A stretch of 64,000 bases of DNA from Humulus lupulus (lineage: Eukaryota > Streptophyta > Magnoliopsida > Rosales > Cannabaceae). This document shows positions 44,594-55,505 of the stretch, piece by piece; the stretch's first letter is position 1; every line of letters begins with the position of its first letter. A program made the position numbers and the translations under genes. The notes beneath the pieces are model-generated. The model worked only from the letters and a program-made list of their open reading frames with translations, was not told the DNA's origin and made no database searches. The stretch covers positions 160,505,858 to 160,569,857 of the forward strand of contig NC_084794.1 of the NCBI RefSeq assembly GCF_963169125.1, in the 5' to 3' direction.

Positions 44594-47241
44594 ACTTTGA
44601 TGCCAGATTTGTGGGGAGGCGAACGACCCATCGACGACGATCTTCTCACCCAGCTGCTCGAAGGCGAAGAACAACCGATCGACCGAATCCACGAGATTCC
44701 TTTTTCACGATCTTCCTCCATACCTCATCCTTCTCCTCCTCAAATGGCTCGTTCCAAATCCTTAGGCAAGAAAAGACCTGAATCCGACGATAGTCCAAAC
44801 CCTCCTGCCTAGCCTGATTCACAGGCCAGGGTTCCTTTGACCAGTGGCCGAGAAAATCCTACTCCTGACCCTAACATCCAAACTAGAGCCCGCCCTCGCC
44901 ATCAGAATCTGCCTGATGTCGAGTGGTATTTCTCCCCGACCAGCCTAGTGACTCCTAGGATGCTTGCTAACTACCTTAGGAAGTATCCCCTCACACGGGT
45001 TACTCTCAAAATTCCTGCTGCAGACCAAAGGGCTAGCCTCCCCAGAGGTGTATATAGTGCTTGGTCTCGGTACCACATAGAGGCGGGGGCTATTCTCCCT
45101 CTTCATTCTTTTTTATCAGGGGGTGGCTGACTATTTTGGTGTCGCCCCCTTTCAAATTACTCTGAATGGATATAGAATGCTGGTCGCACTCTATATCCTG
45201 TACAAACTTAAAAAATGGCCAGAACCTACCCCCCATGAGGTCAATTATCTCTTTGACCTCAAGTCCAACCCTCAACAATACGGGACGGGCTTCATCCATC
45301 TTTGCCACCAGGAGACAAACCGGACGTGCCTGAGTGCCACCACGCACATATCCAACGTGGGGCAGTACAACAAGGAGTACTTCCTTACTCCGGACATGAC
45401 CAGCAACAACTTGGCCTTCGCTCGAGGAGGTAAGTGCTGCACAGGTCAGTACTTTTCATCAGCGAATTTCCCTTCATTTTTCTTAAAGTACATTTTGTCT
45501 TTCAGGCCCATGGTTACGTCCGACTCCAACACCAGACATGGTGTTGAGGTCCAATGCACTGGCCAGGATGACAGACGCAGAAAAAAGCGTAAAGTCCCTA
45601 GTCACTGATGAAAATCTGAGGCTAGCTGGCCTCCTGGCTCCTCGCCATGAAACAAGAGGACCCGTGGTAGCCGATGCCACTGCCGAGGGGGTTCCCGAGC
45701 AGCAACCTCCTGCGTCCCCTCCACGAAGGAGGTCGACGGGGGTTACAATCAGGGAACCCATGGGCAATCCTTCTGCAGAAGGGCCTTCTGCTCCCCAAGG
45801 CAAGGGGAAACAAAAGGCAAAAGAGCCGATTGTGGACTTAGGGGAATCCTCCGATGAAAACGGTACAGTAATTTTGCTTTTAAATAGCTTGCCAATTCCC
45901 TGTCACTTGTTTGACGGGGAGGGCAACTTTACATATACTCCAAATCTAGGGCCAGACTTCTTCATTCCAGATAGTGAGTGTATGACTAATAGAGTCAATA
46001 GTGTAGCGACCAGTAGTTGTAGCTCGGTTATTAACTTTATGACCTCAACTTTATGACCTCTTTTCTGTTCTATTGAGAGTTTTTATTTGCCTTTATCTTA
46101 TCATTTGCACGTGTTTACTCGTATGCAGATATGGCCACTCCCAACGTCTTCGACTTATACCAAGCTGAGGAGGAAGTAGAAGTTCCTCTGGTTCGGAGAA
46201 AGTCGTCTAGGAGACACAATGGTGAAACAAGCCAAGGGCCTCCTACCAAGAAGGGTCGAACAAAAGGTCTTCCCAAGGACACGCCAAATGGGCAAACTTC
46301 TGCTCAGTCTTCGGCTCCTGCTGAAAAGGAAACTCCGCCTGCGACGACGACCCCTCAACCTGTAGCTGCCAAGGAACAGACCCAGCGTGACGAAGCTCAT
46401 GGGGCCAAACTCTCGAGCCGCGCTCTGGGAGCGGCCAAGGACCGCCTTGCACACATCGTGAAGTACGATCGTTGTAAGGATGCGATGGCTGAGGCAGAGA
46501 AAATGGGGGTTGACCAAATTCTGAACAGGGCCCTTAATGAAATGGCCAGCGTAAGTGCTTCTTATTTCTTTGGCCTTAATCTTTTATTCTTTGCAACAGG
46601 TTCTAACTTTTATCCTTTGTCTACAGGCCTTGCTGATCGCAACTGCTGCTCGTACCCGTGCCCAAGCTACCATCGACCAGGCTCGGGCATAGGCCATCGA
46701 GAGGTACCAGGTGAAAGCAGCCGAGGACCTTTTGGCTGCAGAGGCCAGGCATGCGAAGGAGTTGGGGGCGATCGTTCAGCAGAGGGATGCTGCGGTGACA
46801 AAGCTATCGGAGGCTAAAGCTTCGAAGGCTGCTATAAGGAAGCAGAGGGAGGAGTATCAGGAGTCCAGCCGAGTCCAATATCGCGAATGCAAGAGACTGG
46901 GCGAGGAGCTCAAGTCCAAGGACAAGGCCATCACTACTCTTGAGAGCCAAGTAGAGCAGCTGAAGCTTGACAACTCCAAGAATCTGGAAAGGTATAAGAA
47001 CGCGACGCTCCGGTGTTTTTACAACTTCTGGAAAAACAATCAGGGCGCCAACTTCGGTTATCTTTCAGAAGATGTTAGGAATGCTGAGCTGGCCCGCTGC
47101 ACTTTTCAACTGGCTGAAGAGGAGGCAAGAGCAAGGATCCCTGCTTCCCCAATCATCGCTGGGGCAGAGGAAGAAGGAGTCGCCGAGGATGCGACCAACC
47201 AGAACGCTGATAAAGACCCTCCTGCTCCTAATGCCTCTTAA
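44594..47241 (+). pseudogene. Element D antisense gene, multi-exon, Transposase_28-like
   Basis: Exons from clear GT-AG borders: 44594-45429, 45506-45862, 46129-46550, 46627-47241. Start ATG 44600 (MPDLWGGERPIDDD). The first coding exon holds EAGAILPLHSF, then after a frameshift near 45118 VADYFGVAPFQITLNGY and EVNYLFDLKSNPQQYGTG, the 'putative gypsy type transposon' signature. Next come TPDMVLRSNALARMTDAEKS, a basic segment VRRKSSRRHNGETSQG (possible nuclear signal, inferred), and a long Lys/Glu/Ala coiled coil (46700-46990) ending in FYNFWKNNQGANFGYLSED. Stop TAA after PPAPNAS. Only a TAG near 44811, the frameshift and a TAG near 46690 break it. Runs opposite to pol. Function unknown. Confidence 0.82.
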
Positions 47242-47932
47242 GCTTTTATTATTATTTTTTCTTTCTTTTGTTTATACGACCCACGAGTCGTGATGTAAAG
47301 ACAATATCTTTTTTGAATTTGCTGCATGGGCAGCAAACTTTTCCTTTTATTTGAACAGTTACACCCAAGCAGTGATGCTTGCGGTGTAAAAGATTGCTTT
47401 ATAATGTTATAATATTTTCATCTACTATAACATCTGTCCTCATGACCGAACTTAGCATAGTACTTTGGCTTGATTTAACAAAATATAAAATTTGAAAAAT
47501 ACTCTAAGTACCTTAGCATGCTTTCACTCATTTTGTTCATGTGTTTACATACCTCATGGTACGCTTTGCTATCGATGTGCCTTATATGCCCCCAAGTGAT
47601 CGAGGAGCTTTAGGTCCTTGGTCACTTGCCTTGACCATGACCTGTTCGAACATTTCTGCTCGGGTGAAAGAGTAATACTTGTAATACAGCAAAACAACAC
47701 ATGTAATGAACAAATACTTGTAAATATAAATTTACAAAGGTTGGCAAGAATGACTGGCTGCGCACAGTCCCTTATAATCTCGTATTAAAAATGGACTAAA
47801 CATGTCTTTACGAGTGATTCTAAAATAGAATCTTACATATACGAGTGATTAGCCATACAGTGTGGCTAACCCTCTTTGCTAAACTTGTAAAAAGAAAAAT
47901 TTAATACAAGCCAGTCCTTTAAAAAGGACTGT
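47242..47932. other. Element D spacer between antisense gene and integrase
   Basis: No ORF of interest and no clear tandem repeat, unlike A, B and C. Contains the internal PPT-like sequence TCACTTGGGGGCATATAAG on the minus strand at 47582-47600. Confidence 0.7.
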
Positions 47933-49259
47933 TCACTGATAGTACTTGCGCAGGTGTTCTCCATTCCAATAACGTGGAACGAGATCTCCGTTTAGGCGTG
48001 CAAGTTTGTAGGTGCTCGGATGAAGGACTTCTTCAATCTGGTAAGGTCCTTCCCAATTAGGTCCGAGTACTCCAGCAGTGGGGTCGCGGGTATTTAAGAA
48101 AACTCGTCGTAGCACCAAGTCACCGACATTGAATTTTCTTTCTTTAACTTTGGAGTTAAAGTACCGGGCGACTTTTTGCTGGTAAGCAGCAACTCGGAGT
48201 TGGGCCTTCTCCCGTATCTCGTCAATTGAGTCTAGGGACTCCATCATTAGTTGGCTGTTCTGGTCTTGATCGTATGTTAGGCGTCGATGTGAGGGGGATC
48301 TAATTTGACAGGTAACATAGCCTCATATCCGTAAGCTAAGGAAAATGGGGTATGACCTGTCGCTGTTCGGTGAGACGTTCTATACGACCAGAGGACTTCA
48401 GGTAGCTGCTCTGGCCATGCTCCTTTAGCATCTTTAAGCCTCTTTTTTAGGGTATCCTTAAGAGTTTTATTTACGGCCTCGATTTGCCCGTTTGCTTGGA
48501 GATGCGCAACTGAAGAATAACTTTTAATAATTCCATGCCTTTCGCAGAAGTCGGTGAATAAGTCACTGTCAAATTGGGTTCCGTTGTCTGAAACGATCTT
48601 TTGGGGCAAACCATACCGGCAAACAATGTTCTTGATGACAAAGTCAAGAACTTTCTTGGTCGTTATGGTAGCGAGTGGTTCAGCTTCGGCCCATTTGGTG
48701 AAGTAATCAACTGCCACGACTGCGTACTTTACTCCGCCTTTCTCGGTAGGTAGGGACCCAATCAAATCTATCCCCCACACCGCAAAAGGCCACAGACTTT
48801 GCATCTGTTTCAATTCATTTGGGGCTGCTCGTGGAATCTTGGAGAACCTTTGACATTTATCGCATCTTCATACAAACTCCATCGAATCCTCGTTCATGGT
48901 TGGCCAGAAGTAGCCTTGTCTTAGAATTTTCTTTGCCAAACTCTGCCCCGCAGCATGATCCCCGCAGAAGCCTTCATGCACCTCTTTCATGAGTTCCTTA
49001 GCTTTTTCTGGTGTAACGCATCTGAGTAGTGGCACTGAATACCCTCTTCGGTACAGAACACCATCGACCAGTATGTACCTGGTGGCCTGCCTTTGTAGAG
49101 TTCTGGCTTTGTTTCTATCTGTTGGTAGCACACCGTTCGTCAGATACTCCAAGTAAGGTGCCATCCATGTATCCTCCATTCGAATCTCCTTATTAGTCTC
49201 AACCGCTTGTATGCTTGGCTCACTCAGTCTTTCCACTGGCACAATGTTCAAAGTGTCAG
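47933..49259 (-). pseudogene. Element D integrase, catalytic triad present
   Basis: HHCC VHEGFCGDH...CDKCQRF, then WGIDLIGSLPTEKGG, VAVDYFTKWAEAEPL (Asp), IVSDNGTQFDSD (Asp) and AHLQANGQIEAVNKTLK (Glu, codon 48478-48480). It ends with LGPNWEGPYQIEEV and GEHLRKYYQ. A stop near 48867 before RCDKC and a frameshift near 48270 break it. Unlike A and B the GQxE glutamate is intact. Confidence 0.93.
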
Positions 49260-50020
49260 CATCCTTCGCGCTCGCGAGTTTGGCTGAAGCGTCTGCGTTT
49301 GAATTCTGATCCCATGGTATTTGCTAGAGGGTGTACTTCGTGAACTGGGCTAGCAGGTCTTTTTTTTTATTCAAGTAGGCCACCATTTTTAAGCCTCGCG
49401 CTTGATATTCCCCTAGAACTTGATTCACCACCAGCTGTGAATCACTGTAAATATCAAGTGTCTTTATGCTCATGTCTTTAACCCATCCTCAATCCAGCGA
49501 GGAGTGCTTCATATTCGGCTTCATTGTTCGACGCGGTGAAGTCGAACCTAATAGCGCAGTGAAATTGATGCCCTTCCGGCGTTATCAATATCACTCCCGC
49601 TCTTGCGTGGGATTCGTTGGACGACCCATCCATGAATAACTTCCACGAAGGAGCTTTCTTTTGAGGCTCAGGCGTACTAGGCGATTCGCACTGCTCCCTG
49701 TCTGGGAGTTCGGTGAACTCTGCAAGAAGATCGGCCAAGACTTGTCCCTTTATTGCTGCTCGCAATGAATAAGTTATATCGAACTGCCCTAGTTCGACCG
49801 CCCATTTTAATAATCGCCCAGCCACCTCTGGTTTTTGTAGGACTTGCCGAAGGGGCTGGTCAGTTAAAACTGTGATAGGGTGGGCTTGGAAGTAAGGGTG
49901 CAGCTTCCTAGAGGCCAGGATTAAGCAATATGCTAACCTCTCGATTGGTGGATATCTCAATTCTGCCCTGATCAGTCTTTTGCTTACATAGTAGACTGCC
50001 TTTTGTACGCCTTCTTCCTC
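49260..50020 (-). pseudogene. Element D RNase H domains
   Basis: First domain: VYYVSKRL, VLTDQPLRQVLQKPEVAGRL, ELGQFDITYSLRAAIKGQ. Second, archaeal-type: [35 protein letters not shown], then in another frame [19 protein letters not shown] and NADASAKLASAKDA. A frameshift near 49480 and a stop near 49325 break it. Confidence 0.88.
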
Positions 50021-50908
50021 TCATACTAACACCGCGCTAGCAGCAACTTCAGTAATTGCCAGGTAAATAAACAAAGTTTCTCCTTCGATTGGCTTTGATA
50101 AGATGGGAGGTTGTGCCATATGAGCTTTCAAGGCCTGGAATGCCTGCTCGCAGTCTCCTGTCCATTCAAACTTCTTATTTCCCCTAAGTAGATTGAAGAA
50201 AGGGATGCACTTGTCTGTTGACTTCGAAATAAATCTACTTAGGGCTGCGATTCTTCTGGTTAAACTTTGTACATCTTTGATCCTTTCTGGCGATTTCATG
50301 TCGATCAGGGCTTTTATCTTGTCGGGGTTGGCCTCAATTCCTCTTGAATTTACAATGAACCCCAAAAACTTCCCTGATCCAACTTCGAAGGAACATTTGA
50401 GGGGATTTAACTTCATTTGGTATTTGTTTAATACATCAAAGCACTCTCGTAAATCCTTCACATGTCCTTCTACCTTCTTAGACTTTACCAGCATGTCGTC
50501 CACGTATACCTCCATGTTTACTCCGATCAGCTCCTTAAACATGTGGTTGACTAGCCGTTGGTAAGTCGTACCTACGTTTTTCAGTCCGAAGGGCATTACT
50601 TTATAACAGTATAAGCCCGTATCGGTCCGAAAGCTGGTGTGATCCTCATCAGGGGGATGCATGCTGATTTGGTTGTAGCCCGAATATGCATCCATGAACG
50701 AGAGGATCTCGTGTCCTGCAGTAGCATCGACCAGCTAGTCGATTCTCGGGAGTGGGAAAAAATCCTTTGGGCAGGCTTTATTGAGGTCTGTAAAATCCAC
50801 GCAGGTTCTCCATTTGTCGTTAGGCTTTGGAACCAACACTGGATTGGAGACCCACGATGGATAAAATGCCACCCTGATGAACCCATTCTCCTTTAATCTT
50901 TTAACTTC
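50021..50908 (-). pseudogene. Element D reverse transcriptase
   Basis: VLVPKPN, DLNKACPKDFFPLPRID, FMDAYSGYNQISMHPPDED, MPFGLKNVGTTYQRLVNHMF and YVDDMLVKSK (codons 50495-50506). Catalytic Asp residues are intact. Stops after PRID (near 50738) and after AASAVLV (near 50021), and a TAA at 50909-50911 just upstream at the protease/RT junction. Confidence 0.92.
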
Positions 50909-50911
50909 TTA

Positions 50912-51966
50912 TTTCAAGGCTCTTGATCTATCCTTATCGAGCAACCTTCTTTTTTGTTGCACGGGTGGAAAAGCCTTGTCTATATTTAGGACATGGCTGA
51001 TAACTGCAGGGTCTATCCCAGCCATGTCTTTGTGCGACCAGGAAAAAACCTCATGGTTCTTCCGCAAAAATTCCACCAGTGCGTGCTTCGTGGTGGGCTC
51101 TAGGTTTTTCCTGACCTTTACAACTCTGGTCGGGTCTTTTTCGTCGAGTTGGACCTCTTCCAGGTCCTCAACGGGTCCAACGTTCTCTTCAAAATCCCCA
51201 AAGCGAGGATCTAAGTCTCTATCCTCGCTTTGGGCAACACCCTATTTGGTGACTTCATCACCGGATTGGGCTTGTGTATCAACCGCCATCTGTAACCTAT
51301 CTGAGGTAGTGCCCTTTGGCGTTCCCTTTCTCGCCTTTGTGATCGAGGCATTATAGCACTCCCCCTCTGGTTCCCCAACATGCGTCCTACCCCTGCGTCC
51401 GTTGGGAACTTCATGGCTAAGTGCTACATAGAGATGACGGCCCGTAGATCAACCAGTATAGGCCTCCCAATGATGGCATTGTACGCTGAAGGACAATCGA
51501 CTACCACAAAAGTAGCGAGTAATGTCCTGGTAGCAGGCGTTGTACCTGTCGTCACTGGTAGTCTGATTAATCCGGCGGGGGCGAGTCCTTCTCCAGAGAA
51601 ACTGTATATCGTTTGGTTGCAAGGCTCCAGGTCCTTAACGGACAACTTCATGCGTTCCAGCGAAGACTTACACAGGATATTCAACGAACTTCCTGTATCG
51701 ACTAGCACTCTCTTTACCATCATGTTAGCCATCTGGATATCCACAACCAGCGGATCGGAATGTGGGAATCAGACGTGTTGGGCATCGCCATCAGAGAAGG
51801 TTATTTCGCCCTCTTCTGATCGAGCCTTTTTTGGCGCGCGGTCCTCCACAGTCATCATCTCGATGTCCTGGTCGTGGCCCAGGGTCCGAGCATATTGTTC
51901 CCTGGCCTTTCCGCTATTTCCCGCGAGGTGCGGGCCTCCACAAATGGTCAATAATGTGCTAGTCAC
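50912..51966 (-). pseudogene. Element D aspartic protease and linker
   Basis: VKRVLVDTGSSLNILCKSSL has the canonical D-T-G (Asp codon near 51699). TFVVVDCPSAYNAIIGRPIL follows. The linker encodes an acidic stretch and MSLCDQ-side sequence equivalent to SHKDMAGIDPAV, then VQQKRRLLDKDRSRALK before the TAA. Stops and frame changes lie between 51424 and 51240. Confidence 0.85.
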
Positions 51967-51975
51967 GGGGGCAGG

Positions 51976-54093
51976 CTATAAGGGTGGCGAGCGTTGGCGC
52001 GTGGGTGCCTGCTCGTTGCTACCCGGAGCTTCTCGTTGGGAATTTCCCGAGGCCCGTACATATCTTCTCAAGTGTCCTTGTCTAATAAGGAACTCGATTT
52101 CGTCTTTTAGCTGGTTGCATTCGTTGGTGTCATGTCCGTAGTCGTTATGATAACGACAGAACTTGGTGGTGTCTCTCTTCGAAATATCCTTTCGAATGGG
52201 GCCAGGTTTTTTATAAGGCACACTAGAACTTGTGGCCTGATAAACCTCTCCCCGAGACTCGATGAGGGCAGAGTAGTTAGTGAACCGAGGTTCGTAACAG
52301 TTACCCTTGGCTCGTTTAATGTCGAAGGTGGAAGGCTCATTGTGCGATCGTTTTCCACCATTCTTGCCATTGCCACTGCCGTTTCCATTGCCGTTAGGTT
52401 TGGAGCCATTGGCGGCTTTGGCGGGCTCGGCAGCCTTCTTATCCTTGCCTGAGGGCTTTCCATCGTCGGCAATGGCATCTTCGAGCTTGATGTAACGATC
52501 AGCCCGGTCCAAGAATTCCTGGGTAGTTCTAACTCCTTCCTTGCGGAGGGCAACGCTTAACTTCTGCGGTTATGGCCATCATTTTGCCTTCGTCCCCCAC
52601 TATTTTTGCTCCGGTTGCTGCTCGCATAAAACACTGGATGTAATCCTTCAGCGACTCTCCATCCTGCTGGCGAATTTCAACCAATTGGTTTGCTTCAGTC
52701 GGATGCACACAACCTGCATAGAAATGTCCGTAGAATTCCCTTACGAAGATTTCCCAGGAAACTATGCTTGCGGGAGGGAACTTAAAAAACCACTCCTGCG
52801 CGGCCTCAGAAAGTGTTGCAGGGAAGATCCTGCACCGAGCGTCTTCGGACACTTTCTGAATGTCCATTTGTATCTCAAACTTATTGACATGAGATACTGG
52901 GTCTCCGTACCCATCAAAATTTGGTAGCGTAGGCGTTTTAAACTTGCTAGGAGTCTCTGCCATAGCTATCCTCTGGACGAAAGGAGTGCCTTTCCTCCTA
53001 TCGTGGTCGATGTAAGATGTCCTTCCCCCGACCAGCTATTGCACCGCCTGGTTGAGGGTATCTATCTGGGCCTGTACAACGACAGGAATCGATGTGGTCT
53101 CTGTTGCTGGGGGGACGTTCTCACCATGCCGCTCGCGGAGATCGTTGAGTATGTCTCACAAATCCTCATCTCTTCTCCGTTGCTCGCTACCCCCGAGCCG
53201 GTTGAAGACATTATTCTGCCTGGGCTGTCCCCCAGCATCACGTCCATTGGGTTGGTCATCTTGGGGTATCTGGCTCCCGCCTCTACCTCTTTCTTCATTC
53301 CTCTGACCAGCGTTTCCATTGCCTGAGTCGGCCTCATTATATCCATGGCCATCCCTGAACCTCGATTGGCTATGGTGGGATCGACTGTTCCCTCGATTTC
53401 CATCCCTGGCTGAAATGTCCCGTGCGTTAGAGGGTGGCCTGCGCTGGTCGTTGTGTCCCCGTGCATTATCATGCCGTGTGGGACCCCGGACCGTAGAGCC
53501 TAACTCCGAGTTCCTCCTGTTACCAAGTGGATACTGACCTCTGTTCGGTAGATTTGGCTCATTGCCCCTACGGTGTCTAGGACTGCGAGGCTGATGCTCG
53601 GTCCTATTCTGCCTCTGTTGTGAGGGATTGCCGCGACCAGCCTGGGATGGAGGCTGTCCCTTTGCGGGCTCGAGGGTTGGATAGGCGGGCTAGGATTGGG
53701 GCCCCTGTGGGGTGGCCCATTCACAGGTTGGTCAGGCTGCGAGACATGTGCGGCCTGATTCCTAGCCAGTTGCAAGGCTGCCTCGAGGGCTGCCATGGCT
53801 TCGCTCTGGCGGCGGTCCATCTCCGCCTACCTTTCGCTTAACTCCGCGCGCTGCCTTTCGATCTCCTGCTGCTGTCGCACCATTACTTCGGCAGCAGTCT
53901 CTTGACTAGCTCTCAGATTAGCCAGCTCTTCCTGCAACGCCCCCAGGGTGCTCTTCAGCGTTGCGTCATCCATTTCTTCCACCTCAAATTCCAGATGTGG
54001 CTCATCCTCAGCCACGCTTGCAGGAGGAGGAGGAGGAGGGTTTGGCGGTGCAGCGGCGGCTGCCTGTCCAGCTTTCCTTGCAGTTTTCACCAT
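51976..54093 (-). pseudogene. Element D gag
   Basis: I take the start at ATG 54093 (MVKTARKAGQAAAAAPPNPP). A poly-Pro stretch and a coiled coil (ATLKSTLGALQEELANLRAS) follow, then a stop near 53825. The gag core is at 52963-52529: LPNFDGYGDPVSHVNKFEIQ, FPATLSEAAQEWFFKFPP, GESLKDYIQCFMRA. After a frameshift near 52530: Asn/Gly/Lys-rich NGNGNGSGNGKNGGK, then the zinc-binding FCRYHNDYGHDTNECNQLKD. Frames change at least twice between 53470 and 52530. Confidence 0.87.
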
Positions 54094-54120
54094 TGGTTTT
54101 CTCAACAATGATAAATCAAG

Positions 54121-54141
54121 CTCTCAATGAAACCACCACAA
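54121..54141 (-). other. Element D primer-binding-site-like sequence
   Basis: The minus strand after the 5' LTR reads TTGTGGTGGTTTCATTGAGA, the family sequence with G for C at one position. Confidence 0.6.
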
Positions 54142-54734
54142 TGTTGACCCAGAGTTTGGACAACTGACACGAAGTCAAAATATGCTTGATGTGAATGAAT
54201 GTGTTGAAAAGAATCGAATGACAAAAATAATAAGAACACGATGTTTTATAGTGGTTCGGCCCCAGGATCTGGTAATAACCTACGTCCACTTAGATTGTTA
54301 TTGATCTGAGAATCAAAGGAGTGATCAAAGAACAAGGGTTCAATGAGTTTCACTAACCTCTGAAGAACCATACAATATTTCTGGTAGAATCACTCTAGTA
54401 TCAAATAATTCGAAAGCCAAAAAAGTCCCTTCCTTGAGCTATCTTTCTCTATTTATAGGCTCAAGGGGGATTACACGAGATTGTTACAGATATTCTCTCC
54501 TGAATAATCGGATACTCAGGAGATTGTGTGAGTTAATTTCGGGATTTACAAAGATCTTTATTATAACATTATGTTGTATGCGAAACCATCGACCAGACTG
54601 GTCGCAGGAAAGAATGGGCCGCCTACTGCCTATAATGTATTTTTTGGTTGATACACTAGCAGAGTTCCTCCAGATGTCAGCCACGTGTCCAGGGATCACT
54701 TGCCACGTCATCAATGCCAATTTTTTGGATAACA
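54142..54734 (-). mobile_element. Element D 5' LTR
   Basis: 593 bp, TGTTGACCCAGAG...TTGGATAACA, partner of 43170-43760. TATA-like on the minus strand near 54453. Confidence 0.95.
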
Positions 54735-54739
54735 CTCAC

Positions 54740-55502
54740 ATTCCTCGATCCATTGGATCTTCTTGCTACCCCTCAGTAAGTTAAAGAAAGGGACACACTT
54801 GTCCGTAGACTTTGATATTAACCTATTGAGGGAAGCTACTCTCCCAGTGAAGCTTTGCACTTCTTTGATTATGGTAGGTGACTTCAAGTCGATCAATGCT
54901 TTGATCTTCACGGGGTTAGCCTCGATTCCATGTGAATTTACTATGTATCTGAGAAACTTACCAGAACCAACTCCAAACGAGAACTTAAGAGGGTTTAACT
55001 TCATGCTATACTTTCTAAGTATTGCAAAACATTCCTCCAAGTCTCAAACTTTCCCTCCAGCTTCTTTGGACTTGATCAACATGTCAACGACGTATACCTC
55101 CATATTTTTGCCGATCAAATCTCAGAACATGCCATTAACTAAATGCTGGTAGGTGGCTCTTGCGTTCTTCAAGTCGAATGGCATGACCATATAATAGTAC
55201 AATCCCTTGTCTGTCCGGAAGCTGGTATGTTCCTCGTCAGGAGGGTTCATACTTATTTGATTATACCCCGAATACGCATCAATGAATGAGAATATTTCAT
55301 GTCCTGCTGTTGCATCGACCAGTTAGTTTATTCCGGGTGGTGGGAAGCAGTCTTTGGGGCAGGCCTTGTTCAGATCTATGAAGTCCATGCATGTTCTCCA
55401 CTTCCCGTTTGGCTTTGGGACCAGCACGGGGTTTGATATCCAATCTGGGTAGTAGGCCTCCCTTATAAAAATGTTTTCCTTGAGCCGCTCTACCTCCTCC
55501 TT
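54740..55502 (-). pseudogene. Element C reverse transcriptase, YVVD
   Basis: VLVPKPNGKWRTCMDFIDLN, FIDAYSGYNQISMNPPDEEH and VMPFDLKNARATYQHLVNGM. The catalytic box is YVVDMLIKSK: the first Asp of YVDD is Val (codon 55086-55088). Stops after PPPGIN, after VNGMF and after GGKV. Element D cuts it after IQWIEECE. A TAG at 55503-55505 precedes it. Confidence 0.9.
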
Positions 55503-55505
55503 CTA

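Larger units (their letters stand above)
43170..54734 (-). mobile_element. Element D: Tat-type Ty3/gypsy retrotransposon
   Basis: 11,565 bp with the target duplication CTCAC (43165-43169, 54735-54739) and LTRs of 591 and 593 bp differing by about 17 substitutions and 2 indels (about 97% identity). Inserted into the RT/RNase H junction of element C, with which it shares the D/C-type antisense gene and LTR end TGTTATCC. RT YVDD and the integrase D,D,E residues are all present, but gag and pol carry stops and frameshifts. Confidence 0.95.

Noticed and set aside
45090..46517. Minus-strand frames overlapping the D antisense gene
   Set aside because: They are shadows of the plus-strand exons, which have family similarity and splice sites.
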